6,720 nucleotides of DNA from Candidatus Latescibacterota bacterium. GTDB taxonomy: Bacteria; Latescibacterota; MVCY01. The notes below the pieces were generated by a model. It worked only from the letters and a program-made list of their open reading frames with translations, ran no database searches and had not been told where the DNA came from. This document shows, in pieces, positions 1 through 4,402 of this stretch. The first letter of the stretch is position 1, and every line of letters starts with the position of its first letter. The DNA lies in NCBI GenBank assembly GCA_030640765.1, contig DAOWIT010000023.1, positions 1 to 6,720 on the forward strand, read 5' to 3'. Both the position numbers and the translations under genes were made by a program.

Positions 1-10
1 AAATTAGTCA

Positions 11-149
11 GGACGCAGACCCGCCTGCTAGCTTGCGCAGCTAAGCGGGCAGGTTTTCGCCGATAACCGCAGAAAATAATATTTGTAATCTTGACAATCT
101 GCGTTTACCCCGTTTAGAGATTTATCTCTAACGGGGTTTATCTGTGTCC
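11..149. repeat. Composite inverted-repeat (MITE-like) element with two inserted palindromes
   Basis: The ends GGACGCAGA (11-19) and TCTGTGTCC (141-149) are inverted repeats with 8 of 9 positions matching. A second, inner pair is ATAACCGCAGA (62-72) against TCTGCGTTTA (98-107). Between the outer and inner motifs on each side sits a GC-rich palindrome: 20-49 on the left (CCCGC/GCGGG and TAGCT/AGCTA stems) and 107-137 on the right. No reading frame of note crosses it. It lies just past the 3' end of the SPOR gene. From general experience, repeats built on GGACGCAGA/TCTGCGTCC are dispersed in many uncultivated bacterial genomes. Copy number cannot be judged from this window. Confidence 0.6.
107..137. 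repeat. Strong hairpin, 13 bp with one bulged T
   Basis: ACCCCGTT (107-114) pairs with AACGGGGT (130-137), and AGAGA (116-120) pairs with TCTCT (125-129). T115 is bulged and the loop is TTTA. The hairpin is bounded by TTTA on both sides (104-107 and 137-140), as if inserted into a TTTA site. It is downstream of the SPOR gene on the minus strand, but neither strand has a T-tract directly after the stem, so it is not a standard intrinsic terminator. It could still block 3' exonucleases or stall polymerase. Confidence 0.7.
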
Positions 150-173
150 AATAAATGGAAATTTCTGGTAAAT

Positions 174-764
174 TTATCCTCCAGGTTGCAATTTAATGGT
201 TGTCCTCACCCTGAAGGCATCAGAATAGCCCTTTTTGCGGATCTTTTTAAGCAGTGTCTCTGCTTCAGCAAAGGAGAGACAGTCACCCACCCTCACTTTA
301 TAATACGGTGCCTCAAATTCAAGGTAGACATCTTCCTCCAAAAATAATTCCGCTCTATGTCTCACCTCCAAGGCCGTCTGCCTATCAGGAGAGGCAAATA
401 CTTGGACTCTAAACCCTTGGATATACTGGGGCTGTTCTATCTGAGAAGTATCTGTCACCGCCTGTCTATCAGGGCCAGCTAAGGTCGTTTCTGGCGCTGC
501 CGGGGCAGGTTGTTTCAGCTCTTCCCAGATGTCGTCGTCCTGTAGTGAGAGAGGATCAAACTGCTCCTCCAACACCGGTTTCTGGGAGATAACTGTTCGT
601 CCAGTACAACCCATCCCTACAAACAACAAAGCAACCACTGGGAACAAGAGCAACCGCCCGGGTGAGAAGTAGAGGAGTAGAGATCTCCCCCTTTTTCTTC
701 TCCCCTGCTCCTTTTCTCCCTTGCTCCTCTGTTGTTGAGTGAATTCCAATTTATTAAATAACAT
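174..764 (-). CDS. SPOR-domain protein with N-terminal membrane/lipoprotein-like anchor
   Basis: This is a 196-residue protein. Residues 1-37 are basic and polar, about 38-51 form one hydrophobic segment (LLLFPVVALLFVG), and this ends at GMGC (Cys53), a near-lipobox with Gly instead of Leu/Val/Ile at -3. An acidic, Pro/Ala-rich linker covers about 60-112. A SPOR domain fills about 117-190, starting GFRVQVFAS and including the typical YYKVRVG strand (154-160) and the helix FAEAETLLKKIRKKGY. SPOR domains bind denuded septal peptidoglycan, so a periplasmic role in division or wall remodelling is the usual inference. The frame stays open to 821, but the ATG at 764 is preferred because GGAGGT (771-776) lies 6 nt upstream and the extra 19 codons run into a dispersed repeat. 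It is last in a run of four minus-strand genes but is separated from them by 228 bp. The anchor could be a plain transmembrane helix rather than a lipid. Confidence 0.85.
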   Translation of the reverse strand: MLFNKLEFTQQQRSKGEKEQGRRKRGRSLLLYFSPGRLLLFPVVALLFVGMGCTGRTVISQKPVLEEQFDPLSLQDDDIWEELKQPAPAAPETTLAGPDRQAVTDTSQIEQPQYIQGFRVQVFASPDRQTALEVRHRAELFLEEDVYLEFEAPYYKVRVGDCLSFAEAETLLKKIRKKGYSDAFRVRTTIKLQPGG

Positions 765-770
765 GCTAAT

Positions 771-776
771 ACCTCC
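771..776 (-). promoter_or_regulatory. Ribosome binding site of the SPOR gene
   Basis: Read on the minus strand this is GGAGGT, ending 6 nt before the ATG at 764-762. It decides between this start and the longer open frame beginning at 821, which has no comparable site. Confidence 0.8.
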
Positions 777-787
777 GCATTGAGTTT

Positions 788-987
788 TGATTGACTCGTA
801 GAAAGTCTCTTTTTTTGTCATGCTGAGCTTGGCAAAGCATCTGATAAGCTACTGTAATTCATAAATACATCAGATTCCTCACGGAGCCTGCCCTGAGCGA
901 GATTCTTCAGTCGCTATGGCTTCCTTCAGAATGACAAGCAGCGAAGGGTTCGGAATGACAACTTTGCTACTTTTTACGAGTCAATCA
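788..987. repeat. Fold-back repeat element between the DHS-like and SPOR genes
   Basis: The outer arms 788-806 and 969-987 are inverted copies (TGATTGACTCGTA then AAAGT) with 18 of 19 positions matching. Inside is a second inverted pair: TTGTCATGCTGAG (815-827) against CTTCAGAATGACAA (923-936). A further partial end, TTCGGAATGACA, lies at 949-960. The middle contains AGATTCTTCAG-type sequence (900-910). The TGTCATTCTGAG...CTTCAGAATGACA pattern is a widespread dispersed-repeat style in draft bacterial genomes (general knowledge). The element occupies nearly all of the 228-bp gap. Its right arm ends 6 bp from the stop of the DHS-like gene, and its left arm ends 12 bp before the SPOR ribosome binding site. 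It would fold into a long hairpin in any read-through transcript. Confidence 0.7.
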
Positions 988-992
988 GTCTT

Positions 993-1937
993 CTATTGGT
1001 TCAGGCCGAGTTTCACTGCGGCGGCCAGCAGGGGGATCATAATCTCGTGGTGCCCCGTGAACCCAAAGGCCTGCCCTCCGGACTGGGTCGGCCGCAGGAG
1101 CACATTTACCTGTTGTCGGTAGTGTTGAATCATATCAAAGTTAGCAGTGGTAAATCGTTCCACCTCACAGCCCAAGTTCCTCACCACCGTCAGCGCCTTC
1201 AGGAAAATCTCAGGCAAGATTACTGCTGAACCGAGGTTTAAAACCACTCCTCCGTCGCCTATCCGCGAGATAGTGTGGGCAAATATCCTGAAATCCCGAT
1301 AGCTGGTTTCGCCTATAGCGCTGCCCGAGGCAGAGGGGTGTTGATGTACAATATCAGTGCCCAAGGCCACATGGACTGTTACCGGGATCCGCAACCGGTA
1401 ACCCGCTGCCAGGAGGCTTTTATCTGCGTGTGGGGCTTGTTGAAGGTTTCTGCCCAATGTTTCTCCATACCCTAAGCCTTCTTTTTTCCCCTGGCAGACA
1501 GCCTGGTTGAGAAGCTTGCCAGTCTCCTCTGCCATACCGAAGCTTCCGTCCTGCAACCCCTGAGCCACATCTTCTGAAGTCTGTCCCCAACGGGCGATCT
1601 CAAAATCGTGTATGCTTCCCCCGCCGTTTAAGGCGATGTGGGAGATTATCCCCCGATCCATCAGATCAATTAAAACCGGGCCGAGACCGCACTTGATCAC
1701 ATGGGCACCCATCATTGTCACCACAGGTTTCCCTTTCTTTGCCGCCGCTAAGATCTTTGCCACCAGCATCCGAAAATCCTCTCCCACTAAGATGTGAGGC
1801 AGAGAATCAACAAACGCCTTAAACTCGGTTCCGGGGTCGAAAACTGTGGCGAAATCTGCAATCTTGACCTTGTTTTTCCGCTTAGAAAAAGGATAGGTTT
1901 TGATACCGTCCAGCCGAATTTCTTCGTATTTAGACAA
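993..1937 (-). CDS. Deoxyhypusine-synthase-like family protein (bacterial type)
   Basis: This is a 314-residue protein, somewhat shorter than eukaryotic deoxyhypusine synthase (about 370). Recognisable stretches in family order are KPVVTMMGAHVIKCGLGP (70-87), which resembles the NAD-contact strand and helix TTAGG..EDLIKC; ALNGGGSIHDFEIA (102-115); IPVTVHVALGTDIVHQHP (184-201), in the place of IPVFSPALTDGSLGD; and GDGGVVLNLGSAVILPEIF (227-245). In classical DHS the last region reads GGGVVKHH and carries the lysine that forms the enzyme-butylimine intermediate; here position 233 is Leu. True hypusine formation is therefore unlikely, and a related NAD-dependent reaction, perhaps on polyamines, is only an inference. 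Translation starts at TTG (1937-1935) with AAGGAG 7 nt upstream. The gene follows the DUF3108 gene by 42 nt. Fold assignment is fairly secure; function is unknown. Confidence 0.75.
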   Translation of the reverse strand: MSKYEEIRLDGIKTYPFSKRKNKVKIADFATVFDPGTEFKAFVDSLPHILVGEDFRMLVAKILAAAKKGKPVVTMMGAHVIKCGLGPVLIDLMDRGIISHIALNGGGSIHDFEIARWGQTSEDVAQGLQDGSFGMAEETGKLLNQAVCQGKKEGLGYGETLGRNLQQAPHADKSLLAAGYRLRIPVTVHVALGTDIVHQHPSASGSAIGETSYRDFRIFAHTISRIGDGGVVLNLGSAVILPEIFLKALTVVRNLGCEVERFTTANFDMIQHYRQQVNVLLRPTQSGGQAFGFTGHHEIMIPLLAAAVKLGLNQ

Positions 1938-1944
1938 TTTCTTG

Positions 1945-1950
1945 CTCCTT
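1945..1950 (-). promoter_or_regulatory. Ribosome binding site selecting a TTG start
   Basis: Read on the minus strand this is AAGGAG, 7 nt before the TTG at 1937-1935. It supports TTG as the start of the DHS-like gene, and no nearby in-frame ATG has a comparable site. Confidence 0.75.
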
Positions 1951-1979
1951 TTTTTCAGGAAATAGCTACCCCTGTTTTA

Positions 1980-2750
1980 CTACGGCTCTTTGTGCCGATA
2001 GCGGGTCAACTCCGCAGTGAGGGAACCTACCCGTATTTTCAACTTCATCAGCACTGGTATCTTTCGCTGGTCATCGGTAAGCCAAAGGGTGAATTTCCCC
2101 TTGAGCTTAAAAAACACCCCGGGAGTGTCCATAAGCGGCTGGACAACTAAACAGTTAAATCTCCCTGCTTTCACCTTTATTCTCTGTCGCCTGAGCACCT
2201 GCACTTCAAGCCGATAGACACTGTCGTTACTGTGGTAGTCAATAAACACCGACTTGCCTGGTATTAGCTCACAAGTCCGCAGGAAATAGAATGAAGAAAG
2301 GGCATCCTGGACGAAAGGAGGAATTTCGGTGGTGTCTTTCTCTGAGAGGGCTAAATGTCTCTCCTGATCATAAAAGACAGTGTAGGTTGCTTTGAAGCGA
2401 CCTTCATGGATTTTTTTTCTGAACCCCCGGCTGAATATTCCCTGGGTGTCAATAAAGGATTCAATCTGGTCTTTTACCTTAAAAAACAAAGAGAAAAAAT
2501 CATTGGAGCGGGTCACCGATGTCACATGATAACAGGGATGCTGGCCTATGGACTTGATGTCTTTCACCTCCATAGCTCCGCTGCCCGCTCCGATTGGCCC
2601 ATAGCGAAGTCTGTAGCGAAGCTTCTCCCCCACAGCAAAGGCCCGGTTCTCTACCCTCCGGCTCTCTGGTGAATGGTGAGCGAGGGCTTTCTCAGAAAAA
2701 ATAAGGGAGAGAAGGCAAATAGTCAGAACAAAGAGCTGTTTCACATTCAA
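1980..2750 (-). CDS. DUF3108 domain-containing periplasmic protein
   Basis: This is a 256-residue protein. Residues 1-24 form a clear Sec signal peptide (basic n-region, hydrophobic LFVLTICLLSLIF, then KALA before HH). The mature part matches the DUF3108 pattern: FAVGEKLRYRLRYGPIGAG (38-56) at the start, a middle segment with FSLFFKVKDQIESFID (86-101) and FVQDALSSFYFLRT (146-159), and the final strands GKFTLWLTDDQRKIPVLMK (218-236) followed by KIRVGSLTAELTRY. DUF3108 proteins are exported beta-rich proteins of undefined function, often found beside envelope genes. The start is TTG at 2750-2748, one base after the TAG of the glycosyltransferase gene and 9 nt after AAGGAG, so translation is probably coupled. 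GTG at 2744 is a possible alternative two codons in, but its spacing is poor. Confidence 0.85.
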   Translation of the reverse strand: MNVKQLFVLTICLLSLIFSEKALAHHSPESRRVENRAFAVGEKLRYRLRYGPIGAGSGAMEVKDIKSIGQHPCYHVTSVTRSNDFFSLFFKVKDQIESFIDTQGIFSRGFRKKIHEGRFKATYTVFYDQERHLALSEKDTTEIPPFVQDALSSFYFLRTCELIPGKSVFIDYHSNDSVYRLEVQVLRRQRIKVKAGRFNCLVVQPLMDTPGVFFKLKGKFTLWLTDDQRKIPVLMKLKIRVGSLTAELTRYRHKEP

Positions 2751-2751
2751 T

Positions 2752-3528
2752 CTATTTTTCTCCTTGGTTTAATTCCCACAATTTCAAGTATTTATTGAAT
2801 ACATACACGGCCCCTAAGCTGGAGATGAAAAGGCCTGCCTTGCCATCCAAGAAACCCAATTTCCACAGATACATTTTCATAAATCTCAGCGGCGGGCGCA
2901 GGAGAATATCTCGTAGATGGAAACGCCTCCCTTGTTTTGCCATCTGTTGAGCAGAGATGGTGGAGTAACGGGCTATCGTTTCCAAGTGACAGGAAATGTT
3001 GTGATAAGGATAGTGGTAAAGATCGCCTCGTAGAGATCCCGTTTCCCCCGAGTCCAGCATTATTTTATCATGAGGGTCAATTCCTCCCCAGCGGGCCTTG
3101 CTCTTTCGGAAGAGGCGGAGTCTGTACTCCGGATACCAACCACAGTGGTTAATCCACCTGTCTAAATAGAATGTCCGGCGAGGAATAAGATAGCCATCAA
3201 AGGAGGGTTCACTGCTCAGCAGCTTAACTATGCTGTGTTTCAACTGTTCAGAGACAATTTCATCGGCATCTAAAGCCAGAATCCAATCATAGCTGGCCTT
3301 GCTCAGGGCAAAGTTCTTCTGCTGGACAAATCCTGGCCAGCGGTTCTGAACAACCTTATCCGTAAATTGGCGGGCAATCTCTGCTGTCTTATCCTGGCTG
3401 AAGGCATCTACTACTACAATCTCATCGGCCCAGACCAGGCTCTTCAGGCAATTTCCGATGTTTCGTTCTTCGTTATAGGCGATAATGCAAGCTGATAGCT
3501 GTTGTCTCATTCTCCTCAGATGCTCCAT
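2752..3528 (-). CDS. Family 2 glycosyltransferase, LPS-core (WaaE/KdtX-like) type
   Basis: This is a 258-residue protein with a single GT-A domain. The nucleotide-sugar start motif is LSACIIAYNEERNIGNCLKS (11-30), followed by ADEIVVVDAFSQDKTAEIA (34-52) and NRWPGFVQQKNFAL. The metal/nucleotide motif LALDADE (84-90) holds the DxD pair Asp87 and Asp89. The later acceptor region includes GYLIPRRTFYLDRWI and GGIDPHDKI (148-156). The C-terminus (about 205-250) is basic then hydrophobic, suggesting association with the inner face of the cytoplasmic membrane. This arrangement is that of the WaaE-like beta-1,4-glucosyltransferases of LPS core, but the sugar and acceptor cannot be read from sequence. 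An in-frame TGA two codons before ATG 3528 limits the start; ATG 3510 (residue 7) is equally plausible. It is the first gene of the minus-strand operon and ends 1 nt before the DUF3108 gene. Confidence 0.9.
   Translation of the reverse strand: MEHLRRMRQQLSACIIAYNEERNIGNCLKSLVWADEIVVVDAFSQDKTAEIARQFTDKVVQNRWPGFVQQKNFALSKASYDWILALDADEIVSEQLKHSIVKLLSSEPSFDGYLIPRRTFYLDRWINHCGWYPEYRLRLFRKSKARWGGIDPHDKIMLDSGETGSLRGDLYHYPYHNISCHLETIARYSTISAQQMAKQGRRFHLRDILLRPPLRFMKMYLWKLGFLDGKAGLFISSLGAVYVFNKYLKLWELNQGEK
2760..2765 (-). promoter_or_regulatory. Ribosome binding site inside the glycosyltransferase 3' end
   Basis: AAGGAG on the minus strand lies in the last codons of the glycosyltransferase gene, 9 nt before the TTG of the DUF3108 gene. 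It supports the non-ATG start and translational coupling. Confidence 0.65.
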
Positions 3529-3555
3529 TTCTCAGCCAAAAAATCTGAAATCCAA

Positions 3556-3614
3556 AGGGATGGGTAAAGATACTGCTTATTGAAGTCCTATAGATACTGA
3601 TCTAACCCATCCCT
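3556..3614 (-). promoter_or_regulatory. Hairpin in the 5' leader of the glycosyltransferase operon
   Basis: AGGGATGGGT (3556-3565) and ACCCATCCCT (3605-3614) form a perfect 10-bp stem closing a 39-nt loop. The loop contains the direct repeat AGATACTG at 3568-3575 and 3592-3599. It lies 28 nt before the ATG at 3528 and downstream of the proposed promoter, so it would be part of the mRNA leader. It could be a protein or RNA regulatory site or a small repeat remnant; no known riboswitch class is recognised. Confidence 0.5.
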
Positions 3615-3627
3615 CCGAGCATTTTAA

Positions 3628-3656
3628 AATATAGTAAGTTTGCTCAATTTCCACAA
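3628..3656 (-). promoter_or_regulatory. Candidate promoter for the glycosyltransferase operon
   Basis: On the minus strand, TTGTGG (3656-3651) is followed by a 17-bp spacer and TATATT (3633-3628). The -10 box matches 5 of 6 of the sigma70 consensus and the -35 box only 3 of 6. Transcription would start near 3621 and give a leader of about 90 nt that includes the 3556-3614 hairpin. No better candidate was seen upstream of this operon. Confidence 0.35.
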
Positions 3657-3775
3657 GGGTTATATTTGATCCCTACCCACGGCAGTGCTTTCCTTATAGA
3701 TAGAATTCAAAGTTTAACAATGAGTTACCAATGATCCTCGTAAACGGCTTTGTTAGTTCAGGAGCTCGCTGAGTT

Positions 3776-3906
3776 AATTTGTGTCTGTCCGGAAATACCC
3801 ATATTTTCTGTCATTCCGGCAATTTTTAAGCCGGAATCTACTTGAGGTCAGCAATGGATTCCCGCTAACGGCGTGCGGGAATGACAAATTCGGACAGACA
3901 CTAATT
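3776..3906. repeat. 131-bp MITE-like element with 21-bp terminal inverted repeats
   Basis: The left end 3776-3796 (AATTTGTGTCTGTCCGGAAAT) and the reverse complement of 3886-3906 match at 17 of 21 positions, sharing GTGTCTGTCCG. Inside are two perfect 8-bp hairpins: ATTCCGGC/GCCGGAAT (3813-3820 with 3830-3837) and ATTCCCGC/GCGGGAAT (3858-3865 with 3875-3882). The two hairpins also face each other as TGTCATTCC...GGAATGACA. The element has no coding capacity. Non-autonomous elements of this size with structured interiors are typical of MITEs. A target duplication is not clear. Confidence 0.75.
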
Positions 3907-3990
3907 CGCTCTGCTGGTCACAACTTTCTATGGTGAACCGAGAAGATACCCAGACAGAAAGAAAAAATTCTTCACTCCTGTAAAAAAGAC

Positions 3991-4019
3991 TTGACAGAGG
4001 TCTTTTTTTATAGTATCTT
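3991..4019 (+). promoter_or_regulatory. Candidate promoter of the cold-shock gene
   Basis: TTGACA (3991-3996) is a perfect -35 box, followed by a 17-bp spacer and TATCTT (4014-4019), which matches 4 of 6 of the -10 consensus. Transcription would begin near 4026, giving a 5' leader of about 104 nt, comparable to the long leaders usual for cold-shock mRNAs. The -35 box lies in the loop of an inverted repeat (AAAAAAGAC at 3982-3990 with GTCTTTTTT at 4000-4008). Confidence 0.55.
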
Positions 4020-4115
4020 AGCAAAATAAAGACGCAAGAATCCTTGTATAGGATGAGATTTTAGTGTGACTTAGGTAATTATAGTATCTGGGATCAGAGA
4101 TTCTGAAAAAGAAAG

Positions 4116-4123
4116 AAGGTGAG
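4116..4123 (+). promoter_or_regulatory. Ribosome binding site selecting a TTG start for the cold-shock gene
   Basis: AAGGTGAG ends 6 nt before the TTG at 4130. It supports a TTG start, which places the usual cold-shock N-terminus ([10 protein letters not shown]) at residue 1. Confidence 0.7.
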
Positions 4124-4129
4124 ACAGGT

Positions 4130-4330
4130 TTGCCAAAAGGTAAAGTTAAGTGGTTTAACAACCGTAAGGGCTATGGCTTCATTGAGCAAGAAGATGGCGA
4201 GGATGTCTTTGTCCATTTCTCTGCGCTTCAAGAAGAGGGATTCAAGTCTTTGACAGAAGGTGAAGAGGTTGAATTCGAGATAGTAGAAGGCCCAAAAGGA
4301 CCACAGGCAGCTAATGTGGTCAGAATATAA
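4130..4330 (+). CDS. Cold-shock protein, CspA family
   Basis: This is a 66-residue protein, the full usual length of a single cold-shock domain (five-stranded OB fold). KGKVKWFN is at 3-10, RNP1 is KGYGFIE (13-19) and RNP2 is VFVHFSAL (26-33), followed by the EGEEVEFEI strand and the final [10 protein letters not shown]. The aromatic residues Trp9, Phe10, Tyr15, Phe17, Phe27, His29 and Phe30 form the expected single-stranded nucleic-acid face. Family members act in the cytoplasm as RNA chaperones, and several enterobacterial ones are known to melt terminator hairpins and cause antitermination. The start is TTG, supported by AAGGTGAG. A strong intrinsic terminator begins 11 bp after the stop, and an outer-membrane protein gene begins just beyond it. 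The long leader fits post-transcriptional control, though no canonical cold box could be assigned by eye. Confidence 0.96.
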   Translation: MPKGKVKWFNNRKGYGFIEQEDGEDVFVHFSALQEEGFKSLTEGEEVEFEIVEGPKGPQAANVVRI

Positions 4331-4341
4331 ATCTTAGCTGT

Positions 4342-4383
4342 AGGCCCCAACTTAAGTAGGATCCTTGTTGGGGCCTTTTTTTT
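4342..4383 (+). terminator. Intrinsic terminator after the cold-shock gene
   Basis: AGGCCCCAAC (4342-4351) pairs perfectly with GTTGGGGCCT (4367-4376) around a 15-nt loop, and T4376-T4383 is a run of eight T. The loop contains two short palindromes, CTTAAG and AGGATCCT. It lies between the cold-shock stop and the start of the beta-barrel gene, so read-through would be needed for co-transcription. Confidence 0.93.
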
Positions 4384-4390
4384 GGAAATG

Positions 4391-4396
4391 AGAGGG
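4391..4396 (+). promoter_or_regulatory. Likely ribosome binding site of the beta-barrel gene
   Basis: AGAGGG lies 6 nt before the ATG at 4403. It favours that start over ATG 4388 and ATG 4397 in the same frame; the TTG at 4382 lies inside the terminator T-tract and is implausible. Confidence 0.5.
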
Positions 4397-4402
4397 ATGA
4401 AA

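Larger units (their letters stand above)
3529..4129. other. 601-bp divergent intergenic region: contents
   Basis: No convincing coding frame is present. From left to right it holds a 10-bp-stem hairpin in the leader of the minus-strand operon (3556-3614), a weak minus-strand promoter candidate (3628-3656), about 120 bases with nothing I recognise (3657-3775), a MITE-like element (3776-3906), about 75 unremarkable bases, then an inverted repeat carrying the -35 box of the cold-shock promoter (3982-4008) and the roughly 104-nt cold-shock leader up to 4129. The leader repeats the 10-mer TATAGTATCT at 4009-4018 and 4080-4089. Confidence 0.6.

Noticed and set aside
107..137. Intrinsic terminator for the SPOR gene
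   Set aside because: The hairpin is strong, but no T-tract follows it on the minus strand, and it is better explained as part of a repeat element.
765..821. Upstream extension of the SPOR gene to an ATG at 821
   Set aside because: The extra 19 codons run into a dispersed inverted repeat and lack a ribosome binding site, whereas ATG 764 has GGAGGT at ideal spacing.
1794..2150. Plus-strand open frame of 118 codons
   Set aside because: It is antisense to the DHS-like and DUF3108 genes, has no recognisable domain, and overlaps two well-supported coding regions.
3657..3775. Small gene or RNA in the divergent region
   Set aside because: No frame with a plausible start and ribosome binding site, and no clear folded structure could be supported by eye.
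3776..3906. CRISPR array
   Set aside because: The repeated units are inverted rather than direct, unequal, and have no spacers of regular length; no cas genes are nearby.
4009..4014. TATAGT as the -10 box paired with TTGACA 3991
   Set aside because: The spacer would be only 12 bp; TATCTT at 4014-4019 gives 17 bp.
4382..4402. Start of the beta-barrel gene at TTG 4382
   Set aside because: This codon lies in the T-tract of the cold-shock terminator and has no ribosome binding site; ATG 4403 has AGAGGG 6 nt upstream.
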